Of a stretch of DNA of 64,000 bases, positions 52,951 to 61,289 are shown piece by piece. The position numbers were made by a program, and so were the translations under genes. Under the pieces are notes generated by a model. It was given only the letters and a program-made list of their open reading frames with translations, was not told the origin of the DNA and searched no databases. The DNA lies in the NCBI GenBank assembly GCA_002368175.1, contig AP018172.1, forward strand, positions 1,734,001 to 1,798,000. The letters are read 5' to 3'. This stretch comes from Calothrix sp. NIES-2098 (GTDB lineage: Bacteria > Cyanobacteriota > Cyanobacteriia > Cyanobacteriales > Nostocaceae). Position 1 is the first letter of the stretch, and every line of letters starts with the position of its first letter.

Positions 52951-52979
52951 TTGAAAATTTATATGCTATATTTGATAAA
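52951..52979 (+). promoter_or_regulatory. Promoter-like sequence of the structured RNA
   Basis: TTGAAA (52951-52956) and GATAAA (52974-52979) are 17 bp apart and lie immediately before the RNA. An alternative -10 is TATATT at 52967-52972. Support is by pattern only. Confidence 0.4.
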
Positions 52980-52983
52980 GGTT

Positions 52984-53276
52984 GTGAACCCAGAGTCAAG
53001 TACTCTGCCTTATTGATACTAAGACCGCTTAGGCAACAAGGAGGTGATGCCCATGATAGAAAGTAGTAAATGCATGGGTCATCAGGTTGCAGTTAGCCGG
53101 CTGTGTGCTGGGGCTGTTCTCTAAAGTTAGCCTTAGTTATCTTGAAGATACTAAGTTTAACTCAAGTCACTAGGCTAAGCTAGGAGTTCCTTCCAGCAGT
53201 CTGGTTGCAATCTGAAGACCCGACTAGACCGCCCTGACTTAGATCCGCAGATCTAAATCAGGGCGGATAGTTTTTT
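52984..53276 (+). ncRNA. Structured RNA of about 290 nt with intrinsic terminator; HEARO/omega-RNA-like by recollection
   Basis: Directly seen: a hairpin CAGAGT-CAAGT-ACTCTG (52991-53007); TGCCT (53006-53010) facing AGGCA (53031-53035); and a long helix in which CAAC (53034-53037) pairs GTTG (53086-53089), GATG pairs CATC and CCCAT pairs ATGGG (53050-53054 with 53074-53078), leaving AAGGAGG as a one-sided bulge. Further on there are smaller helices (AGCC/GGCT, CCAG-CAGT-CTGG). At the end a 16-bp stem (53229-53244 with 53251-53266, one mismatch) is followed by six T, an intrinsic terminator. Such a package, with no protein it could encode, is an RNA gene. The wording GUGAACCC at the 5' end and the GACCGCUUAGGCAAC / GGUUGCAGUUAGCCGG segments remind me of the HEARO family (omega RNAs that guide IscB nucleases). 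No iscB or HNH gene is in the window. Alternatives: another cyanobacterial small RNA, or a regulatory leader of phhB. Confidence 0.6.
53229..53276 (+). terminator. Strong intrinsic terminator of the structured RNA
   Basis: CCGCCCTGACTTAGAT and ATCTAAATCAGGGCGG form a 16-bp stem with one mismatch and a 6-base loop, then a T-run at 53271-53276. Confidence 0.88.
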
Positions 53277-53407
53277 ATGGGTGAACCTTTAAATAAGATT
53301 TAGATTTCATAAAGCATTTAAAATCTCTATACTAGATACTGTAAAAATACAGATAGTCATTTCTGAATGAAGTGTAGCCTATATTACAAATAAAGGTATT
53401 TTTGAAT

Positions 53408-53689
53408 ATGGCGCAGCTACTCACTGAGACGGAAATTCAACAACGGGTAAGTGTGCTTTCGGGTTGGACAGTTGCAGGGTCTACGATAAAAACTACCCGC
53501 ACCTTTAAAGATTTTATCCAGGCAATTGAGTTTGTGAATAAACTGGTAGAACCTGCTGAGTCCGCAGGACATCACCCTGATATAGAGATTTCTTATAACA
53601 AAGTTAAAATCCAATTAACTACACACGATGCTGGTGGCTTAACTCAGAAAGACTTCGATCTAGCAGCAGTAATTTCTCAAATTAATTAG
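53408..53689 (+). CDS. phhB: 4a-hydroxytetrahydrobiopterin dehydratase (PCD/DCoH)
   Basis: A 93-residue protein starting at ATG 53408 (MAQLLTETEI); the TTG at 53402 would add two residues. The active-site histidines are in AGHHPDIEISYNKVKIQLTTHDAGGLTQKDF. It dehydrates 4a-hydroxy-pterin, or acts in pterin recycling. No aromatic amino acid hydroxylase is nearby. A tandem QueD/PTPS gene (58377) is 4.7 kb away, also in pterin chemistry, but separated by other genes. It follows the structured RNA by about 130 bp. Confidence 0.92.
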   Translation: MAQLLTETEIQQRVSVLSGWTVAGSTIKTTRTFKDFIQAIEFVNKLVEPAESAGHHPDIEISYNKVKIQLTTHDAGGLTQKDFDLAAVISQIN

Positions 53690-54111
53690 TAATTTCTCTA
53701 GGAAAGCTAAATATCAAAATACAGGAGGCAGAAGACAATAAATATTATTTATGCATCCTGATGTACGCAATTCATACTGATTACTTAGGTAAATAGTGAT
53801 TTAGTGATTTCTCTAGAGCTACTATCAACTTAGATATATTAGGTTAGTGATGTGACAGTTGTTGAGCCGATCGCTGTTAGGTTGCCATGTCTCTGAGATG
53901 TTTTATAATGTTATGCTATGAAGTTGTGTTTTTGCATAAGTTAATTACATCAATTTTTAACATCCAGTTAATCAGTTATTAGCTTGGCAAAAACTAAAAT
54001 TGTAGTAGTGGCAACTATGCCTCATCCAAAAGTTCCAACAAGATGTCGCATATTTGAGAATAGGTGCAAAAAACACAATTATCTATACAAGGTGTGAGGA
54101 GAAAAGAAAAA
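53690..54111. other. Gap upstream of the porin
   Basis: About 420 bp without a recognised gene or repeat. It ends with AGGAG (54097-54101) ten bases before the porin ATG and probably carries its promoter. Confidence 0.5.
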
Positions 54112-55884
54112 ATGTCTAATATTTTGTGGAAATCCCTGGTCGTTAGCCCAGCAGTTTTAGGAGCAACGCTGTTAGTGTCAACAACAGCAATGGCAGCTCC
54201 AAGCACCACAACCGAAGTAACCCCAGCAGATAAACAAGTTACTGCTGAAGTTGCTCAAAAGCCCGCAGAAATCATAGCTCAAGCAGCCCCTGCTAGCGAT
54301 GACGCTAAAGTTTTAGAGCAAGTTACCCGCTACAGCAAAGAGGGTGCTAGCAACACTCAAGCTCAAGTAACATCAGTTTCACAATTTTCCGATGTTCAAC
54401 CAACTGACTGGGCTTTCCAAGCATTACAGTCCTTGGTTGAGCGCTATGGTTGTATCGCTGGTTATCCCAATGGCACCTATCGCGGGAACCGTGCTTTAAC
54501 CCGTTACGAATTTGCCGCTGGTTTAAATGCCTGTTTAGATCGGGTTAACGAATTGATTGCCACAGCGACAGCTGATTTGGTAACAAAACAAGATTTGGCA
54601 ACCTTACAGCGGTTGCAAGAAGAATTTTCCGCAGAACTCGCCACCTTACGCGGTCGTGTTGACTCCTTAGAAGCACGTACTGCTGAATTGGAAGCCCATC
54701 AGTTCTCTACCACCACCAAACTGGTTGGGGAAGCTGTGTTTGCTGTGAGCGATGCTTTTGGCAACAACACCGGTGATGCTAACAATACAGTTTTCCAAGA
54801 CAGAGTGCGTTTAGGCTTGGAAACCAGCTTCACTGGTAGAGATAAGTTAACAACTCGTCTAGCAGCTGGTAATGCATCAGCTTTCAGCTTTAGAGGCGCA
54901 GCTAATCAGGTAATTCCTACCGCTGAAGGGAAACAAACCTATGAAGTCGGTAGCACTGGTACCAACGGCGTCATCATTGACAGATTGACCTACGAAGTTC
55001 CCATTGGGCCAGCTCAAGTTTATATCGCAGCCAACGGTGGACGCCATAGTCATTACGCTGCTGTCAACAACCCCTACTTCTTTGACAAAACTGACGGTGG
55101 TAACGGTGCTTTAACTACCTTTGCTTCTGAAAGCCCCATCTATCGGATTGGTGGTGGAGCTGGTATAGCGCTGAATATACCTTTCAGCAGCGGTGGCAGC
55201 ATCTTCAAACCAAGTTCCATCACTCTAGGTTACTTGGCATCTGATGCAAATAGCCCTGGTGACGATCGCGGCTTATTCAATGGTAATTATGCTGCTTTAG
55301 GACAGTTGAACTTTGCTGTTGGCGATCGCTTGGCCCTGGCTGCTACCTACGTTCATGGTTATCACTCTCCAGGTACTTCTTTATTTGATTCCGGTGCTGG
55401 TCTTGACGCCAAGAATGGCCTACCTGTAGGTGGTGTCGTTGGTACCCGTCAAGCCAACTATCTAGGAGAAGTAACTGGTAATGGATATACCAGTAACTCC
55501 TACGGTATCTCAGCAGCATTCAGACCCAGCAATAATTTGTCAATTAGTGGCTTCGTTACTTACCACGATCTGACAAGCCCTGGCGCTGGTAACGATTTTG
55601 AAGCTTGGAGTTATGGTGGTGGCGTAGCCTTACCTGACTTTGGTAAGAAAGGTAACGTATTGGGTATCTTCGCTGGCGCACAACCCTATTCTAGAAATCG
55701 TGCAGTTCCAGGTGTAGTTACTGGTGGCGGTAATGCACCAATTCAAGTAGAAGGTTTCTACAAATATCGCGTATCCGATAATATCTCTGTTACTCCCGGT
55801 ATCATCTGGTTGAGAGCGCCTGGCCAAAACGATGCTGAGGAAAACGCATTCATCGGTACGCTCAGAACCACATTTACCTTCTAG
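54112..55884 (+). CDS. Iron-uptake-type porin with SLH domain and coiled coil
   Basis: A 590-residue outer-membrane protein beginning at ATG 54112, chosen for AGGAG at 54097-54101 and for its signal peptide (VVSPAVLGATLLVSTTAMA). An SLH domain (about 90-145, FSDVQPTDWAFQALQSLVERYGCIAGYPNGTYRGNRALTRYEFAAGL) binds cell wall polymer, a coiled coil follows (about 160-200, LQEEFSAELATLRGRVDSLEART), and the rest is an OprB-like barrel ending LRTTFTF with the final aromatic. This set is that of the cyanobacterial porins often called iron-uptake porins (Som/Slr type). They let inorganic ions pass the outer membrane. Confidence 0.9.
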   Translation: MSNILWKSLVVSPAVLGATLLVSTTAMAAPSTTTEVTPADKQVTAEVAQKPAEIIAQAAPASDDAKVLEQVTRYSKEGASNTQAQVTSVSQFSDVQPTDWAFQALQSLVERYGCIAGYPNGTYRGNRALTRYEFAAGLNACLDRVNELIATATADLVTKQDLATLQRLQEEFSAELATLRGRVDSLEARTAELEAHQFSTTTKLVGEAVFAVSDAFGNNTGDANNTVFQDRVRLGLETSFTGRDKLTTRLAAGNASAFSFRGAANQVIPTAEGKQTYEVGSTGTNGVIIDRLTYEVPIGPAQVYIAANGGRHSHYAAVNNPYFFDKTDGGNGALTTFASESPIYRIGGGAGIALNIPFSSGGSIFKPSSITLGYLASDANSPGDDRGLFNGNYAALGQLNFAVGDRLALAATYVHGYHSPGTSLFDSGAGLDAKNGLPVGGVVGTRQANYLGEVTGNGYTSNSYGISAAFRPSNNLSISGFVTYHDLTSPGAGNDFEAWSYGGGVALPDFGKKGNVLGIFAGAQPYSRNRAVPGVVTGGGNAPIQVEGFYKYRVSDNISVTPGIIWLRAPGQNDAEENAFIGTLRTTFTF

Positions 55885-55938
55885 AACTAGAGCCTTACTC
55901 AAGTTTCAATAAGTGTACATAAAAATTTGAACTCTACT

Positions 55939-55964
55939 AAACCCTGCTTGATAGCGGGGTTTTT
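55939..55964 (+). terminator. Intrinsic terminator of the porin gene
   Basis: AAACCCTGCT (55939-55948) pairs with AGCGGGGTTT (55953-55962) around TGAT, with one G-U, followed by a T-run. Confidence 0.8.
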
Positions 55965-56081
55965 ATTTTCGATCTTAGTAGGGCATAAACCCTAGTGAGG
56001 AACCGGAGTATACTAGAAGAAGTATGAAGTATGAATACTGTTGATCCTTCATGCTTTATCCTTCATTCTTGATTACTGCCT

Positions 56082-56519
56082 GTGGAAATATCGTGTAAGT
56101 CTGAATATGGAATTTTGGCCTTATTAGAGATGGCAACTAATTATCAAAGCGGCGAACCGATGCAAATTCGGCAAATTGCTGCACAACAAAACATCCCCGA
56201 TCGCTATCTCGAACAGCTACTAGCAACCTTGAGGCGGGGGGGTATAATCAAGAGCCAGCGAGGTTCTAAAGGTGGCTATTTATTAGCTCGCGAACCCAAG
56301 AAAATTACTCTGTTCGAGATATTGGAATGTTTGGAAGGTTTAGATATACAGGCTAATCAAGGAGAGATTAATCGCAGAACAGTAGATGGGGGTGCGATCG
56401 CAGAAATCTGGCAAGAAGCTTGTCAGGCTGCAAACTCAGTTTTCCAAAAATATTCGCTTCAGGATCTTTGCGATAAGCGAGATTCTCGACGGCAGTTGGA
56501 TATTATGTACTACATTTAA
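56082..56519 (+). CDS. Rrf2 family transcriptional regulator (CymR-like)
   Basis: A 145-residue winged-helix regulator starting at GTG 56082: EISCKSEYGILALLEMA, then IAAQQNIPDRYLEQLLATLRRGGIIKSQRGSKGGYLLA, the standard Rrf2 DNA-binding region. The three clustered cysteines of Fe-S-binding members (IscR/NsrR) are absent from the middle (about 90-105), so it is the non-cluster type, like CymR of Bacillus, which forms a complex with cysteine synthase. It is 71 bp upstream of cysK, which fits control of cysteine supply. Confidence 0.88.
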   Translation: MEISCKSEYGILALLEMATNYQSGEPMQIRQIAAQQNIPDRYLEQLLATLRRGGIIKSQRGSKGGYLLAREPKKITLFEILECLEGLDIQANQGEINRRTVDGGAIAEIWQEACQAANSVFQKYSLQDLCDKRDSRRQLDIMYYI

Positions 56520-56524
56520 TCAAA

Positions 56525-56552
56525 AGTCCAAAGTCAAAAGTCCACAGTTCAT
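56525..56552. repeat. Heptanucleotide repeat, about four units
   Basis: AGTCCAA, AGTCAAA, AGTCCAC, AGTTCAT between the Rrf2 gene and cysK, the same class as at 22966-23007. Confidence 0.6.
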
Positions 56553-56590
56553 TGACTCTGGACTAATAACTAAATAACTAAGGAATAATT

Positions 56591-57553
56591 ATGCGAATTG
56601 CTAATAACATTACAGAACTCGTTGGACGTACACCTTTAGTCAAACTGAACCGCATTCCTCAAGCAGAAGGTTGTGTGGCTCAGATTGTAGTGAAATTGGA
56701 AAGTATGAACCCATCTGCATCTGTGAAAGATCGCATAGGGGTTAGCATGATTAGTGCCGCCGAGAAAGAGGGACTAATTACTCCGCAGAAAACGGTATTG
56801 GTGGAACCGACTTCTGGTAATACGGGAATCGCGCTAGCAATGGCAGCCGCAGCTAAGGGTTATCGGTTAATTTTGACCATGCCCGAAACCATGAGTGGGG
56901 AAAGACGGGCAATGTTGCGCGCCTATGGAGCCGAACTGGAACTAACACCAGGAATTGAAGGTATGAGTGGGGCAATTCGACGGGCACAAGAGATAGTGAA
57001 TAGAACTCCACACGCCTATATGTTGCAGCAGTTTCGCAATCCAGCGAATGCTAAAATCCATCGAGAAACTACCGCCGAGGAAATCTGGGAAGATACCGAT
57101 GGTCAGGTAGATGCGATTGTGGCAGGGGTCGGAACTGGTGGTACGATTACTGGTGTAGCAGAAGTAATCAAAGCACGTAAGCCAACTTTTCAAGCGATCG
57201 CTGTTGAACCAAGTAATAGCCCAGTATTATCTGGAGGAAAACCAGGAGCACATAAAATTCAGGGAATTGGTGCTGGATTTATTCCCCAAGTGCTGAAGCT
57301 AGAATTGATTGATGAAGTGATTACAGTCACCGATGAAGAAGCGATCGCCTATGGTCGGCGTTTAGCCAGAGAAGAAGGGCTACTATCTGGTATTTCCAGT
57401 GGTGCAGCGTTATGTGCCGCTATTCGTGTTGCCCAACGTCCAGAAAACGAAGGGCGTTTAATTGTAGTAATTCAGCCAAGTTTTGGAGAAAGGTATTTAA
57501 CGACACCTTTGTTTCAAGACCTAGAAGACAAAGTAGCAGCTAGCATCAGCTAG
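56591..57553 (+). CDS. cysK: Cysteine synthase (O-acetylserine sulfhydrylase)
   Basis: A 320-residue PLP enzyme of fold type II. The Schiff-base lysine is K46 in SASVKDRIG, the substrate loop TSGNTG is at 74-79, and the phosphate-binding GTGGT appears in VAGVGTGGTITG. It makes cysteine from O-acetylserine and sulfide. CysK versus CysM cannot be fully separated by eye. The neighbour is an Rrf2 regulator of the CymR kind, and the J-domain gene follows after 15 bp. Confidence 0.95.
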   Translation: MRIANNITELVGRTPLVKLNRIPQAEGCVAQIVVKLESMNPSASVKDRIGVSMISAAEKEGLITPQKTVLVEPTSGNTGIALAMAAAAKGYRLILTMPETMSGERRAMLRAYGAELELTPGIEGMSGAIRRAQEIVNRTPHAYMLQQFRNPANAKIHRETTAEEIWEDTDGQVDAIVAGVGTGGTITGVAEVIKARKPTFQAIAVEPSNSPVLSGGKPGAHKIQGIGAGFIPQVLKLELIDEVITVTDEEAIAYGRRLAREEGLLSGISSGAALCAAIRVAQRPENEGRLIVVIQPSFGERYLTTPLFQDLEDKVAASIS

Positions 57554-57568
57554 CTATCAATCGGATTA

Positions 57569-58255
57569 ATGGTCGATTATAACCACTACGAAATTCTCAA
57601 AGTTAATCCCAATGCTAGCCAGGCGGAGATTAAGCAAGCTTATCGCCGCCAGGTGAAATTATTTCATCCTGATAGTAATCAAGAAACAGCAGATAAAGAG
57701 CAGATTATCCGCATTAACGCGGCTTATGAAGTTTTAAGCGATACTCAGACTCGGTTAAATTACGACCAACAACTCAAGAATACTTCTCAGAACTTAAATA
57801 GTCGCCAACAGCGTACAGCATCAGCACAAAGACATTACCAAGCAACAAGAAAAACAGGAAAAGATGCTGATGAATTAGTTGAGGAATGGTTGCGCCTAGT
57901 TTATCAACCAGTCAATCGCTTGCTGGGTAACATTCTTAATTCCCTAGAAGAGCAAATTGAAACACTAGCCGCCGATCCTTTTGATGATGAGTTGTTAGAA
58001 GAATTTCAAGATTACTTACAGGCCTGTAAAGATGACCTCAAGCAAGCGCAAATAGCTTTTCGTTCTCTACCAAATCCGCCCAGCCTAGCCAGGACAGCGG
58101 CTCATCTCTACTACAGCCTGAATCAAGTAGCCGATGGTTTGGAAGAGTTAGCTTATTTTCCGTTAAATTACGACGAGCATTATTTACACACAGGTCAAGA
58201 ACTCTTCCGTATTGCCACAAGATTACACTACGAAGCGCAAGCATCTGTGAAATAG
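57569..58255 (+). CDS. J-domain (DnaJ-like) protein
   Basis: A 228-residue protein. The J domain occupies residues 1-70 with the HPD triad at 33-35 (KLFHPDSNQET). No Gly/Phe region or zinc domain follows; residues 75-228 are helical (EEWLRLVYQPVNRLLGNILNSLEEQIETLA..) with no known domain. It should stimulate an Hsp70 partner. It starts 15 bp after cysK, so is probably in the same transcript, perhaps for folding or repair of sulfur-metabolism proteins. Confidence 0.9.
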   Translation: MVDYNHYEILKVNPNASQAEIKQAYRRQVKLFHPDSNQETADKEQIIRINAAYEVLSDTQTRLNYDQQLKNTSQNLNSRQQRTASAQRHYQATRKTGKDADELVEEWLRLVYQPVNRLLGNILNSLEEQIETLAADPFDDELLEEFQDYLQACKDDLKQAQIAFRSLPNPPSLARTAAHLYYSLNQVADGLEELAYFPLNYDEHYLHTGQELFRIATRLHYEAQASVK

Positions 58256-58376
58256 TCATTGGTAGAGGTCAATTACTCTGGACTGTGGACTATTGATTCC
58301 GCGAAGCGGCTGAAATTAGTTTATGCTGGATATAGAGAAAGATTAAGAAATTTTAAATTTTGCTCCCAGTGTACTC

Positions 58377-59252
58377 ATGCAATGTATCGTAAATCGCCGC
58401 GCTCAGTTTTCGGCAAGTCATCGCTATTGGCTACCGGAACTAAGCGAAGCTGAGAACACTCAGCAATTTGGGGCTTGCTCTAAGTTTCCGGGACACGGGC
58501 ATAACTATGTCTTATTTATTTCCTTAATTGGGGAATTAGATGAATATGGCATGGTTTTGAACTTGTCTGATGTGAAACACGTAATCAAGCGGGAAGTTAC
58601 CAGCCAACTGGACTTTTCTTACCTCAACGATGTGTGGGCAGAATTTCAACAAACTCTGCCTACTACTGAGAATATTGCACGGGTGATTTGGCAACGGTTA
58701 GCACCTCACCTACCTTTAGTCCGCGTGCAGCTATTTGAACATCCTGAACTTTGGGCAGATTATATGGGAAACTCAATGGAAGCCTACCTCACCATTAGCA
58801 CTCACTTTAGCGCCGCCCATCGGCTGGCTCACCCGAATCTGAGTAACGAAGAAAACGCAAAGATTTACGGTAAGTGCGCTCGTACCCACGGGCATGGACA
58901 TAATTATCATTTAGAAGTGACTGTTAAAGGGGAAATTGACCAACGCACTGGCATGATTGTAGATCTAGGAGCGTTGAATCAGGTAATTGAAGATCGTGTG
59001 GTAGAACCATTCGATCACACTTTTTTAAATAAAGATATTCCCTACTTTGCCGAAGTCGTGCCTACTGCTGAAAATATCGCACTTTACATTAGTAATTTAC
59101 TGCGATCGCCTGTGCAAAAATTGGGAGCCAAGCTGCACAAAGTTAAACTAATCGAAAGCCCGAATAACTCTTGCGAAATCTACTGTACTGATTCTGAATC
59201 AAATTCAGTCAGTGCAACAGCAAATCAGCCAATATTAGCGCGGGTTAATTAA
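58377..59252 (+). CDS. Tandem 6-carboxytetrahydropterin synthase/PTPS (QueD-like), two domains
   Basis: A 291-residue protein with two complete T-fold domains. Domain 1: H15 in FSASHRYW, C34 and the zinc pair HGHNY (40-44). Domain 2: H149 in FSAAHRLA, C167 and HGHNY (173-177). In both the cysteine lies six residues before the histidine pair, as in the active enzymes. Single-domain QueD is about 120-140 residues, so this is a duplicated fusion. The reaction is either 6-carboxytetrahydropterin formation for queuosine or 6-pyruvoyl-tetrahydropterin formation. It stands after the J-domain gene; phhB is 4.7 kb upstream. Confidence 0.9.
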   Translation: MQCIVNRRAQFSASHRYWLPELSEAENTQQFGACSKFPGHGHNYVLFISLIGELDEYGMVLNLSDVKHVIKREVTSQLDFSYLNDVWAEFQQTLPTTENIARVIWQRLAPHLPLVRVQLFEHPELWADYMGNSMEAYLTISTHFSAAHRLAHPNLSNEENAKIYGKCARTHGHGHNYHLEVTVKGEIDQRTGMIVDLGALNQVIEDRVVEPFDHTFLNKDIPYFAEVVPTAENIALYISNLLRSPVQKLGAKLHKVKLIESPNNSCEIYCTDSESNSVSATANQPILARVN

Positions 59253-59259
59253 TCTAGGA

Positions 59260-59301
59260 ATTGGTAATTGGTAAGAAATTTTTCTTTTACCTGTTACCAA
59301 T
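59260..59301 (+). terminator. Hairpin after the tandem QueD gene
   Basis: ATTGGTAATTGGTAA (59260-59274) pairs with TTACCTGTTACCAAT (59287-59301) at 13 of 15 positions, with a T-rich loop. Confidence 0.5.
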
Positions 59302-59425
59302 GACAAAATTTTCCCCAGCCAAGCTAAAAAAATTTACTTACTAATGCAAATAACTCAAGATCGGCAGTCGTCCAACGCACTGGAGTTGTTTGCATAGAAC
59401 CCCCTTAGTATTTCCCCATCATATT

Positions 59426-60388
59426 TTAAAAATATCGTCGTTGGACTTGTCGTCGCAAATAACGATAAATCAGCCACGCAATAACTGCAAAATTTAAATT
59501 GAATAAAAACCTGCTCAGTATAAACCACAAAACCCTATGATAAAAAAGTTGCTGCCAACTTAGAGGACTGAGATTTCTGGCTAAAAGAAACAACCCAAAA
59601 ATCGCATTACCACCTAGCATCAAAGCAAATACCACTAAACCCCTTTGCCAGTAACGTTGTTGGAGTGTGTAACCAGATATTACGGTAATTGGAGGTTTGC
59701 CTTCGACTCTGCGGAGTAATTGTTCCATCCGCCAAAACATCCACAGCAGAAATGGAAATAAGCCGTAGCTAAGGAAGCTTAGAGGTGGTGAATAGCGCCA
59801 GGCACTAGATAGAACATTCACTAAAGCATGGCAGACGACAGAATTTAGCCAAGCCTTAAATAGCAAATTTCGATTTTGATTTAACCTCATGCCTAGGGCG
59901 TATCCCCAAGGTGCAGAGAAAATGGCATGAACTGGAGTACCAATACTACGGTCAAGAATTGATGCTGTGTTGTAGTAAAGGTAAATCCAGTTCTCTTGGG
60001 CGGTGAATCCTAGAGCAACAGCTATGGTAAAAAGGAAAACAGTACTAGGGCGTAATCGATACCTGCTTTGTAGATAGTAGGTGGAAACAATGACCGTTAC
60101 TAACTTACAACCTTCTTCAATTGGTCCGATTTCAACTAGTTGCCGTAGGGCAATACCAAAAAGCGAATACTTAATCTGCTGCCAGTTTACAAACCAGTTG
60201 GCTACAGTTTCAAAAGCTACTTCTAAACTGAGGGCGATAAAACCAGATATCGCCCCACAGATAAATAACAACAGTAACCTGAATAATGAAGGGGCAGTAA
60301 GAACGCGGTAATAGTAGTAAACAAGTAGCAGTAGTGGTGGTATGACTGCCCACAGCAGCAATAAGAAATCAGCCACGCACTTGAGCAA
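59426..60388 (-). CDS. PrsW-like intramembrane metalloprotease (CPBP-type)
   Basis: A 320-residue membrane protein with about eight helices. Candidate zinc or catalytic residues: E91/E92 in IEEGCK, E132 in AQENW, H154 in VHAIF and H187 in CHALVN, the pattern of PrsW-type glutamate-histidine proteases. PrsW cuts membrane-bound anti-sigma factors or matures prenylated peptides. Its start overlaps the methyltransferase end by 20 bp, so both are translated from one mRNA. The target is unknown; the sigma factor at 23176 is not close. Confidence 0.8.
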   Translation of the reverse strand: MLKCVADFLLLLWAVIPPLLLLVYYYYRVLTAPSLFRLLLLFICGAISGFIALSLEVAFETVANWFVNWQQIKYSLFGIALRQLVEIGPIEEGCKLVTVIVSTYYLQSRYRLRPSTVFLFTIAVALGFTAQENWIYLYYNTASILDRSIGTPVHAIFSAPWGYALGMRLNQNRNLLFKAWLNSVVCHALVNVLSSAWRYSPPLSFLSYGLFPFLLWMFWRMEQLLRRVEGKPPITVISGYTLQQRYWQRGLVVFALMLGGNAIFGLFLLARNLSPLSWQQLFYHRVLWFILSRFLFNLNFAVIAWLIYRYLRRQVQRRYF

Positions 60389-61289
60389 TGACAGTGCGGT
60401 GACGGGGGCTGTTAGTGGCGATAGTAGGAGTTTGGAAACCCGCCTCTACTAAAGCTTGTTCAATATCTAAGTTGAAGTATTCATCTAGATACGGTTCAGT
60501 ACTTTTGAGCAACGTCAAAATGTAAGGTGGCATTTTTGCAAACGCTTCTGATTTAGGATTCATGTCCATGATGCCCAAGTGACCGCCAGGACGCAACAAA
60601 CGCTGCGCTTCGGCAAAAATCTGCTTGGTTGGTGACTGGGGTAATTCATGACAAACTAGAAAAATCGACACTAAATCAAAGGATGCATCTGGTAATCCAG
60701 TAGTCTCGGCTGGTGCATGAACCCAATTTATTTTCGCCTGACGTTGTTGCGATCGGTATTCGGCAACAGCTAAGAAGTAGGGTGATAAATCTAAACCAGT
60801 GATTTTCGCTTGGGGATAAAGTGCTTGTAGGGCGAAGGTACTCATACCCACACTGCATCCCAAGTCTAAAATATCTTGCGGTTCTTGAGGGATTTGGTTT
60901 TTCAAAATATCGTGGTAACTTTGGCGCAGCTTTACATCACCTTGAGCTTCAGCACCCTGCCAAATCTTCGCGTGAACAGCATAAGCTGCTGGTTCTACCT
61001 CAAAAGCAGCTTGCCAACTCATATTTCCGGTTTCGTAAGCGTGGAATGAGGTGAGGTAGTAGTCTGGGTAGGAAAGCTGAGAATTTTCTACTTTAGCTAA
61101 CTCGGTTGTCCAATCACGTGCTTGCAGTTCTTGTACTTCTTTCGTCCAAGGTACGCCCATTTTTTCGGCACGTTTAATCATCATTTGTCTGGCGCGGTGC
61201 TTGGCTAGGTTGGCTAAAGGCTCGATCGCCAGTATGCCATTTACCAAACGAGAAGCTAAACCAGGAGCATTATTTACAGCAGCAGTCAT
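60369..61289 (-). CDS. Class I SAM-dependent methyltransferase
   Basis: A 306-residue methyltransferase. After a helical N-terminal region (1-125), the SAM-binding domain starts with ILDLGCSVGMST (about 139-150), then ITGLDLSPYFLAVAEYRSQ and DLVSIFLVCHELP, and ends with LRPGGHLGIMDMNPKSEAF. These are motifs of small-molecule C/O/N methyltransferases of the Methyltransf_11/25 type. The substrate is unknown. Overlap of 20 bp with the PrsW-like gene shows coupled translation. Confidence 0.88.
   Translation of the reverse strand: MTAAVNNAPGLASRLVNGILAIEPLANLAKHRARQMMIKRAEKMGVPWTKEVQELQARDWTTELAKVENSQLSYPDYYLTSFHAYETGNMSWQAAFEVEPAAYAVHAKIWQGAEAQGDVKLRQSYHDILKNQIPQEPQDILDLGCSVGMSTFALQALYPQAKITGLDLSPYFLAVAEYRSQQRQAKINWVHAPAETTGLPDASFDLVSIFLVCHELPQSPTKQIFAEAQRLLRPGGHLGIMDMNPKSEAFAKMPPYILTLLKSTEPYLDEYFNLDIEQALVEAGFQTPTIATNSPRHRTVIAQVRG

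Larger units (their letters stand above)
52851..53401. other. Intergenic region after psbD containing an RNA gene instead of psbC
   Basis: It contains the psbD terminator (52901-52932), a promoter-like sequence (52951-52979), a structured RNA (52984-53276) and a short gap before phhB. No psbC is present. Confidence 0.7.

Noticed and set aside
53053..53124. 23-codon ORF with a perfect AAGGAGGTG ribosome-site-like sequence before ATG
   Set aside because: The Shine-Dalgarno-like bases and the ATG lie inside a paired helix of the structured RNA, and the peptide resembles nothing known; better explained as RNA structure, though a leader peptide is not excluded.
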